Assembly (NCBI RefSeq): GCF_947488185.1
Contig: NZ_CANKYM010000005.1
Span: forward strand, 404,563-468,562
DNA: 64,000 nucleotides
Reading direction: 5' to 3'
Source of the DNA: an uncultured Roseobacter sp.
GTDB taxonomy: Bacteria; Pseudomonadota; Alphaproteobacteria; Rhodobacterales; Rhodobacteraceae
Shown: positions 61,001 through 64,000 of the stretch, one piece after another
How the letters are laid out: every line of letters starts with the position of its first letter
How positions within the stretch are numbered: position 1 is the stretch's first letter
Notes under the pieces: model-generated
Databases searched by the model: none
What the model saw: only the letters and a program-made list of their open reading frames with translations
What the model was told of the DNA's origin: nothing
Program-made: the position numbers and the translations under genes

Positions 61001-61591
61001 CAGTCGCATCTTGTCAACTGCGCTCAACTGCTGCAGCGCGCTCACGGGCACGGGCTCTGTGGTGGCTGTCTGGGTCTGGTTCTGCGCCTCTTGCGTCGCC
61101 CCCATCAGAGTCGCAATCAGGTTTTGCGAGCGCCGCTCGCGCGACACCGGCGTGGTGGTTTGATCCCCCTTGGTTTTCGCAAGCTGTTGTTCCAGCCAGT
61201 TGGCCTGCCTGAAGCGGTCGTTGACCAGGCGTTCTCGAGTGTAGAGCTGCGGTGGTTCGATCGACAGGACCCCCGGCAGCACCGGTTCGGAAACGGCCGC
61301 CCGACCGGCCGTGACCATTTTGCGAAGCTGGTCAGGCCATTGCGTCCAGTGCCCCTGCCAGACCGCCATGGCCAGGGCGATGGCTCCGACCAGGATGACC
61401 CCCGGCAAGATCGGTTTCAGAAGACCCGCCACCCCGCCACCCAGTGCCGGTATCCATCCAAAGAGTCTCGACCAGATTGACCGCTTTGGAGCTGCCGTGG
61501 GCGTCTTTGGTGTTTCTCCGGCATCTGTCACGATGCTATCGCTGCCCAGACCCGGTTCTGGCGTGTCGTTCAGCGGATCCTGATCGGTCAT
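58043..61591 (-). CDS. Large membrane-anchored protein of unknown function in the RiPP locus
   Basis: A 1182-residue protein. The start at 61591 has a near-perfect AAGGAGGAG ribosome binding site six bp upstream; the longer frame from 61633 lacks one. Residues 1-40 are cytoplasmic and low-complexity. One helix (about 58-78, PGVILVGAIALAMAVW) anchors it. The remaining ~1100 residues face the periplasm and hold some 20 cysteines, several helical stretches, a Gly-rich VGGGGVWGGGNW patch and a beta-rich C-terminus (LVLQGERLWRGTVVTVDNQS, then a Gly/Pro-rich linker near 1145). No known enzyme or transporter domain was recognised. It overlaps the end of the radical SAM gene by 56 bp, so it belongs to the precursor-maturase operon and may process, export or receive the modified peptide. 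Confidence 0.8.
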   Translation of the reverse strand: MTDQDPLNDTPEPGLGSDSIVTDAGETPKTPTAAPKRSIWSRLFGWIPALGGGVAGLLKPILPGVILVGAIALAMAVWQGHWTQWPDQLRKMVTAGRAAVSEPVLPGVLSIEPPQLYTRERLVNDRFRQANWLEQQLAKTKGDQTTTPVSRERRSQNLIATLMGATQEAQNQTQTATTEPVPVSALQQLSAVDKMRLRLRTDLMDTLLDDGHDLEGNTLYRLNFDAVVMPLINRRSYPGTAVFIIEARDPYTDFERDCIGTEDDVVCNAQKVISERSRIVDDVELLRGWQREIQQFLTKVLDARIEAFRQNGRLHNPVDPKENIALDWFLRRELISSFLNAVVYDPEVLALCRERRLVHADITSSSRLAPGWASACKDWIAETIGFDWSTDNQVPTVKSSHALAPLVQAGFRKAIRRAHYINTVLAVEGQMTLQKLQNSVRPSQANQQNMAGGGNMQSESSIQCAAMQQEGTLIDCPQQTMTEAMPEPPMDVGSMPQDEDYKRALVRLISVWQGMEEWGRETQFGAMMQAAFDPQKRAGPTAPAKGQASAPAEFRLLAALTKFDAHLPTETDIAALRKRLREEGAQNFVLVRGQATSYPQLRSTIEQCSARTGPAAPSVVGVYKCLIVRSEAAYASNELMSHFLLARLQEELSVYDRESRSIRDFLEISLEGCSTTGCRIQVSQHKDLPGNEVFGAREAGFLPAVQNRANRSRGEIIPARLYDVIDEFKVGGGGVWGGGNWKQRLTANCIAKNVSMRTIRLSDAGLKAALQIVDQNLSPDQTSKGCEKRALSYETRQRLEMTKSCLGLAKRHANNHEARTEIYLSCMLRDWINTQRSDVTVYAVSPRAGDGDDLAHRIDEASAQLGAALPAGSTLTGQMSLADTRSREQVVSNPRVIGFSHLPGSDQQDQSTGKNFTDRATFGWAIRPRPLGGTGGYQSSHHRLSAVISLPSWWKRVDFDVRACWVQPPHVNSPAVDFTKLCRADPAAATGETDEIMPSMRQFRRNFEIKLPRRVEEITARFNFDFIRAPYYYREFDQYVQRYPQILSLEAGRPGKLVLQGERLWRGTVVTVDNQSADSIVVLPDMKGVVAHFNCVHPPDGMFHFRKFDENLAIAAAARAAAAEQGGGSGGPPPSNAPGRAPSVPLFVWTSEGGTTDKQVEVHPFVQRWADEKPCWLDTPEP

Positions 61592-62801
61592 GGAGAACTC
61601 CTCCTTGCGTTGAATGGTCGAAAACCCCTGCATCGAGGGCGTCGAGGACGGTTTCCAGTGTGATTTGGCGGGTCAGCCTGCAGTGAAGCGTTTCGGTGCC
61701 ATCGAAACGGCCGAGCTCGAAATACTTGTTGGCGGGCGCGCCGCCACCGCAAACCTCGAAGAACCGGCATTCAGCAGCGCAGGCTGCAACGCCCTCGGCA
61801 ATACCCGAAGCCGCCCGACGGAATGCATCACTGTCCTGCATGATCTGGACACCGCCGTCGCGGACATTGCCAAAGACGAAATCATCATAGTCCGGCGCGG
61901 CGGCTCCAATTAGTTCCGGCGAAAAGGTCGACAGCCCGCCCTGCACACCGACCGTCACGATCCGAAACGGGTCCACCTGCCAATTCTCCGCCCGTTGGTC
62001 ATGCGGCGCGGCGAGCAGGCCCTTGACCCCTTCGATCTCACGACACTGGAATGGGACAGGATCGGCGGCGCACCGGCGCAGGAATTGCCTCAGAAAAGAC
62101 GTGTAGCCCTCTGCCACCTGAGATGTCGCAAGCAGACTGCTGCCCCCTTCCTGCCCTTCCTCCTCTTCAACGTTGAAGGCGACATTACGGATACCTTGCC
62201 CGGTGAAGAAGTCGTAGATGTCGTCGGCACGCGACAGGCTCTGCGCCGTGAGTACCGATATGACATGGAACGGCAGGCCCGCCTCCTGCAGCCGCGACAC
62301 GCCCCGCATCACCAGGGCATGGCTGCCCGTCCCACGCCGCGTCCGGCGACGGCTATCATGCAGGTCAGCAGGGCCATCGAGGCTGACGCCGATGTTTACT
62401 TTCCACTTGCGCCACAGGTTCGTCCAGGACGCATTGACCCCGACTGCATTGGTTTGAAAAGCGTGGCGTAGTGGCAGGCCACCGCTCTCCCGTTCAAGCA
62501 ATGCAAAGGCATGTTCGTACCATGCCACAGGCAGCGTCATTGGCTCGCCGCCGTGCCATACTACTAACGGGCGTTCATCCGGTGGACAGGGAGCAATGAT
62601 GTTCCGGCAAATCGCTCTCAGCGTTGCATCCGACATCCGCGCACGGTCATCGCGATGCTGCAGATAGCAATAGCTGCAATCGAGATTACAGTACGACGTC
62701 GGCTGCAGAACGAGAAGCGAAGGCGCCTGCCGCCGCGTTACCAGTTTGCCCAGTTGTTCCAGTTGTTCCAAAAGTTCGACCAGTTGCTCCAATTGTTCCA
62801 T
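61536..62801 (-). CDS. Radical SAM/SPASM peptide maturase (cyclophane-forming type)
   Basis: A 421-residue enzyme. The radical SAM cluster motif is YCNLDCSYCYLQ (Cys38, Cys42, Cys45), followed by VVWHGGEPMTL and ISVSLDGPADLHDSRR-type segments of the barrel. The SPASM domain near the C-terminus has cysteines 341, 345, 351 and 374, with the CGGGAPANKYFELGRFDGTE block known from GrrM/FxsB/XyeB-like maturases, which join an aromatic side chain to the beta-carbon two residues on. It lies directly after a precursor full of W-x-N. The ATG start at 62801 lies inside the precursor gene; TTG starts in the same E-Q-L stretch are alternatives, but all overlap. A 3' overlap with the 1182-residue gene shows translational coupling. 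Confidence 0.9.
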   Translation of the reverse strand: MEQLEQLVELLEQLEQLGKLVTRRQAPSLLVLQPTSYCNLDCSYCYLQHRDDRARMSDATLRAICRNIIAPCPPDERPLVVWHGGEPMTLPVAWYEHAFALLERESGGLPLRHAFQTNAVGVNASWTNLWRKWKVNIGVSLDGPADLHDSRRRTRRGTGSHALVMRGVSRLQEAGLPFHVISVLTAQSLSRADDIYDFFTGQGIRNVAFNVEEEEGQEGGSSLLATSQVAEGYTSFLRQFLRRCAADPVPFQCREIEGVKGLLAAPHDQRAENWQVDPFRIVTVGVQGGLSTFSPELIGAAAPDYDDFVFGNVRDGGVQIMQDSDAFRRAASGIAEGVAACAAECRFFEVCGGGAPANKYFELGRFDGTETLHCRLTRQITLETVLDALDAGVFDHSTQGGVLHDRSGSAERHARTGSGQR

Positions 62802-63004
62802 TGCGCGACTGAAAGATCATCAGAGGCATCCGGCAGCTTGGTCGCAGCCGTCTCTAACCGCACCCGCAACAGGTTTCGGTCGTCTTGGAGACGTTGCGCA
62901 GCTTCCGGTACATCCAGTCCAATTGGAGCGGCATTCGCTGCAGAGAAAGACGGAATTGCAGCTAACAACAGGACCAGCGAGGTCGATGTCTTAAGTCGGC
63001 ACAT
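62738..63004 (-). CDS. Putative RiPP precursor peptide with Sec signal and W-x-N core
   Basis: An 88-residue peptide. Residues 1-26 form a Sec signal (KTSTSLVLLLAAIPSFSAAN, cut near ANA-A). Residues 27-66 are a charged helical leader (EAAQRLQDDRNLLRVRLETA). The last 20 residues, 69-88, contain seven Trp, one Phe, nine Asn, two Ser and one Ala: W-x-N triplets begin at 69, 72, 75, 79, 82 and 85, with Phe78 between the third and fourth and Trp88 last. This is the Omega-X-X pattern that cyclophane-forming radical SAM enzymes use. Signal peptide plus C-terminal repeats recall the GrrA/OscA1 precursors, but the Gly/Arg-rich core of those is absent. The stop lies 61 bp inside the maturase gene. A weak GAG ribosome binding site precedes the ATG. 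Confidence 0.85.
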   Translation of the reverse strand: MCRLKTSTSLVLLLAAIPSFSAANAAPIGLDVPEAAQRLQDDRNLLRVRLETAATKLPDASDDLSVAQWNNWSNWSNFWNNWNNWANW

Positions 63005-63457
63005 AAAAAGCTCTTTTTCAAATAATATGCGGACTCTAACACAGGTTACGCGTTTTTGCACCAACGAATTCAACCACCGGTTCTTTGGACACCGGAGGAG
63101 AAACCGTTCGAAGGTCTTTGCGGGAACTTTCTCTGGACCAACAAGAGCCTCGGAAGTGACCGGCCAACAGTAGCCCGGGAGCACCAGTTTGATCCTGCAA
63201 GTTGATCTGCGGAAGCAATCAGGCGTTGAAACCGATGCCGCAGTAGAATGCGGAAAACTCCAAGGTCGCGGCTTTCAAATACGAATGATCAAGCGACGCA
63301 GCGCTTGCAGCAGATTTATTTCGACTGTCCTTCAGCTTCGATGGAAGAGGTGCTTGACGCAATTCGGGCAACGGACCGCTCTGCTGCGAAAGCAGTCTTC
63401 AATATCGCACCAATTTCGCCTTGTAACTCCGTCGGTTGCGCGGCTATACCCATCAGC
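63005..63457. other. Region between the RiPP precursor and tRNA-Ser, no gene seen
   Basis: 453 bp, which should hold the leftward promoter of the RiPP operon. A TATTAT box at 63023-63028 (minus strand) lies at a suitable distance from the precursor start, but no good -35 was found. No credible gene was seen. Confidence 0.45.
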
Positions 63458-63547
63458 GGAGACGTGGCCGAGTGGTCGAAGGCGCTCCCCTGCTAAGGGA
63501 GTAGGCCCGGAAGGGTCTCGAGGGTTCGAATCCCTTCGTCTCCGCCA
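63458..63547 (+). tRNA. tRNA-Ser (GCT)
   Basis: A 90-nt type II tRNA with encoded CCA. Acceptor GGAGACG/CGTCTCC; anticodon stem CTCCC/GGGAG with loop CTGCTAA, anticodon GCT; a long variable arm (GTAGGCCCGGAAGGGTCTC); T arm GAGGG-TTCGAAT-CCCTT. Confidence 0.97.
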
Positions 63548-63587
63548 TCCACGTTTATTGTGCTTTTCGTCAATATATTAGACACTT

Positions 63588-63620
63588 GGAGTATCCGTAG
63601 GAGGATACTTTGGAGGATAC
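63588..63620 (+). repeat. Short repeats between tRNA-Ser and the integrase
   Basis: GGAGGATAC occurs at 63600-63608 and 63612-63620, preceded by the related GGAGTATCC at 63588-63596. Repeats of this kind next to a tRNA and integrase start are candidate arm-type binding sites for the recombinase. Confidence 0.5.
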
Positions 63621-63622
63621 GC

Positions 63623-63961
63623 GTGTCTAAATACCCAGCGACGACCTTGGCGCTCAACAAGGGCAAGTATTACGTTCTGCTCACGATACCTGCCGATCTG
63701 CGGTCGTTCTTTAGCGGTAGAAAGCAACTCAAACGCTCTACAGGTACCAGTGATCTCAACATTGCGAAGCGAAAGCAGCATGAGATTTCTGTGGGGTTGT
63801 ATGCACAACTGGACGACTGCCAGCCTGACCTGAGGGACGTTATTAGCGATCTACTCGGATGGATTGGAGACGCCGAAGAAGTTCAACGCCTCGAGGACAG
63901 CGGCGATCTTGAAGGAGTAATTCTGAACCGCGCCGGGTTTGCCGGAGGCTCCAACTCATGA
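63623..63961 (+). CDS. N-terminal arm domain of a tyrosine integrase, possibly split
   Basis: A 112-residue frame from a GTG. The start (KYPATTLALNKGKYYVLLTI, PADLRSFFSGRKQLKRSTGT, SDLNIAKRKQHEISV) matches the N-terminal arm-binding domain of tyrosine integrases that target tRNA genes (DUF6538-like). A stop at 63959 comes well before the core-binding and catalytic domains, so either it is a short stand-alone protein or the integrase is broken and continues beyond the window. It starts 75 bp after tRNA-Ser, the usual place for such an element. Confidence 0.7.
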   Translation: MSKYPATTLALNKGKYYVLLTIPADLRSFFSGRKQLKRSTGTSDLNIAKRKQHEISVGLYAQLDDCQPDLRDVISDLLGWIGDAEEVQRLEDSGDLEGVILNRAGFAGGSNS

Positions 63962-63976
63962 GTAGGATGGAGCATC

Positions 63977-64000
63977 ATGACGAAGACAACGAACAAGTAT
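63977..64000 (+). CDS. Start of an unidentified gene at the right edge
   Basis: An ATG 15 bp after the integrase-arm stop, reading MTKTTNKY to the window end. GGAG lies upstream at 63968-63971. It could be the rest of the integrase or an unrelated gene; too short to tell. Confidence 0.35.

Overview
The window looks like chromosome from a marine alphaproteobacterium of the Roseobacter group (Rhodobacteraceae). The evidence is the gene set: a DMSP demethylase and acrylyl-CoA reductase pair, a two-piece permuted tmRNA with the tag ANDNRAPVAMAA, an alphaproteobacterial SspB, the F1-ATPase inhibitor DUF1476, a Bmt/corrinoid-type split methionine synthase and an RNase E with an acidic insert. The GC content is high, genes are closely packed, and ATGA overlaps are frequent. 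No rRNA operon and no CRISPR array was seen.

Layout. 1-9000: end of a BCCT transporter, a TetR regulator with two SnoaL-like proteins, then a leftward operon (DUF2182, DUF1326, DinB, dmdA, acuI) with a divergent GntR regulator, a leishmanolysin-like protease and a DUF4345 protein. 9160-11080: tmRNA gene followed by a collapsed prophage (broken integrase joined to a truncated head-tail connector gene), bounded by a 12-bp direct repeat. 11160-21760: chromate resistance (ChrB/ChrA), sspB, fumC with two small genes, class I aldolase, a P450/hydrolase pair, ccdA, tusA. 21770-31450: rne with a long leader, dctB/dctD, purS-purQ, purC, DUF1476, bmt. 31449-38600: TetR-controlled RND pump, then the corrinoid protein with a small membrane protein, YbjQ and DUF1638. 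38690-42850: sufE, a lipoprotein, rnd, purM-purN and a CAU tRNA.

43100-56580 is more accessory: a CHASE2-GGDEF-EAL protein with a FecR partner, a membrane/Tat pair, an Old Yellow Enzyme operon with a clear operator-containing promoter, a DUF899/GST operon opposite an HxlR regulator, a VPLPA-CTERM-like surface protein, an EnvZ-like kinase and a metallo-hydrolase. tRNA-Asn (56662) and tRNA-Ser (63458) bracket a stretch that holds an HNH-like gene and the most novel locus of the window. An integrase N-terminus follows tRNA-Ser at the right end.

The most novel locus (58043-63004, minus strand) is a putative RiPP system. It has a Sec-secreted precursor whose last 20 residues are almost wholly W-x-N triplets, a radical SAM/SPASM maturase of the cyclophane-forming type, and a 1182-residue membrane-anchored protein of unknown function. 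The three genes overlap one another. The maturase appears to start inside the core-peptide coding sequence, so the same DNA is read as W-N-N repeats in one frame and as E-Q-L repeats in another.
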